In this document: positions 5,573 through 5,888 of the stretch, piece by piece
How positions within the stretch are numbered: position 1 is the first letter of the stretch
Layout of the letters: the number at the start of each line of letters is the position of its first letter
Assembly: GCA_021782295.1 (NCBI GenBank)
Contig: JAJXVC010000124.1
Location: 1-5,888 of the forward strand
Source: a bacterium
GTDB lineage: Bacteria; Eremiobacterota; Eremiobacteria; Baltobacterales; Baltobacteraceae
Length of the DNA: 5,888 nucleotides
Direction: 5' to 3'
Notes under the pieces: generated by a model
Databases searched by the model: none
What the model was told of the DNA's origin: nothing
What the model saw: only the letters and a program-made list of their open reading frames with translations
Made by a program: the position numbers and the translations under genes

Positions 5573-5888
5573 ATGAGAATGCTGGCCTCGTTTTTTTGCG
5601 TTATCGGCATTCTTCTTTTTCCATCTTGCAGTGCGACTCGAGGCAGCCGACCATCGATAACCCAGGTTCGAGTTGCTAGCAATAATATCCATGACATCGT
5701 AATTGCTTCGAACGGGACTCTTTGGTTCACCCATGGTTGCCTAGGCATGACCCGCATGACCGTCAACGGTGGAACGACCACTTTTCGGCTTCCCCCGATA
5801 CGGCGCGAAGAAAAAGGCGGGAACCCTCATCCTCTCTTACCGATTGGATGCACGACGAATTCTTCAGGAATCGGAGCAATCGCAATCG
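5573..5888 (+). CDS. Vgb (streptogramin lyase)-like propeller lipoprotein, N-terminal part (3' cut by window)
   Basis: The frame is open from the ATG at 5573 to the window end (105 codons). Residues 1-19 are a signal peptide with a hydrophobic core (LASFFCVIGILLF) ending in LFPSC; C19 may be a lipidation site, although Phe and Pro before it are not the canonical lipobox. The segment IHDIVIASNGTLWFTHGC then GMTRMTVNGGTTTFRLP has the spacing of a Vgb/NHL-type repeat (I-x-x-G-x-DGNLWFTE ... IGRIT-x-G-x-x-T-x-F), and GIGAIAI at the edge looks like the next blade. The known Vgb enzyme linearises streptogramin B, but most homologues are secreted propellers of unknown role, so no enzymatic claim is made. 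No good SD is present (GGAG at 5555-5558 is 14 nt away). Hand-counted GC for 5581-5888 is about 52%, well below lines inside the other genes (about 73-75%). Confidence 0.72.
   Translation, partial: MRMLASFFCVIGILLFPSCSATRGSRPSITQVRVASNNIHDIVIASNGTLWFTHGCLGMTRMTVNGGTTTFRLPPIRREEKGGNPHPLLPIGCTTNSSGIGAIAI

Noticed and set aside
5413..5679. 88-codon open frame on the + strand in the divergent gap
   Set aside because: Arg-rich translation, no SD, and it overlaps the better-supported gene starting at 5573 in another frame.
5405..5734. 109-codon open frame on the - strand opposite the Vgb-like gene
   Set aside because: It overlaps the Vgb-like signal peptide and first repeat, has no recognisable domain and looks like an antisense shadow.

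Overview
This is a GC-rich bacterial window in which six genes are confidently read and a seventh is cut at the right edge. No rRNA, tRNA, CRISPR array or insertion sequence is visible. The mix of genes (secreted GH92 glycosidase, YVTN and Vgb-type beta-propellers, an orphan peptide-binding lipoprotein, a PIN/Phd toxin-antitoxin pair) and the GATCG-rich codon use resemble soil bacteria such as the candidate phylum Eremiobacterota (WPS-2). That assignment is an impression, since no marker gene is present.

Left third, + strand (1-1995): the C-terminal 664 residues of a large secreted enzyme whose start lies outside the window. It carries the end of a GH92 exo-alpha-mannosidase domain, then a NEW3-like beta-sandwich, then a very regular seven-blade YVTN-type beta-propeller with a 42-residue period. 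The fusion of a glycosidase to a complete propeller is the most unusual architecture here.

Middle, - strand (1969-2600): a type II toxin-antitoxin operon, with Phd/YefM-type antitoxin first and PIN-domain (VapC-type) toxin second, joined by a GTGA overlap. A 12-bp-arm perfect inverted repeat covers the antitoxin promoter and includes the antitoxin ATG; promoter spacing suggests a leaderless mRNA. The toxin gene runs 27 bp into the 3' end of the glycosidase gene on the opposite strand.

Right half, - strand (2647-5252): a tightly packed operon in the order osmC-like peroxiredoxin, family-5 (peptide/nickel type) substrate-binding lipoprotein, and a five-helix membrane protein resembling DUF6790. 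The junctions are a 4-nt GTGA overlap and a 3-nt gap in which the SD begins within the upstream stop codon. The operon has a GC-rich hairpin in its 5' leader just before the first SD. No ABC permease or ATPase lies beside the binding protein. The toxin-antitoxin pair follows 46 nt downstream on the same strand but has its own apparent promoter/operator.

Right edge, + strand (5573-5888): a divergently transcribed gene, cut by the window end, for a short signal peptide followed by a Vgb (streptogramin lyase)-type propeller repeat. It is clearly lower in GC (about 52% by hand count) than the rest. The 320-bp divergent gap (5253-5572) holds the hairpin and probably both promoters, but no gene I can support.
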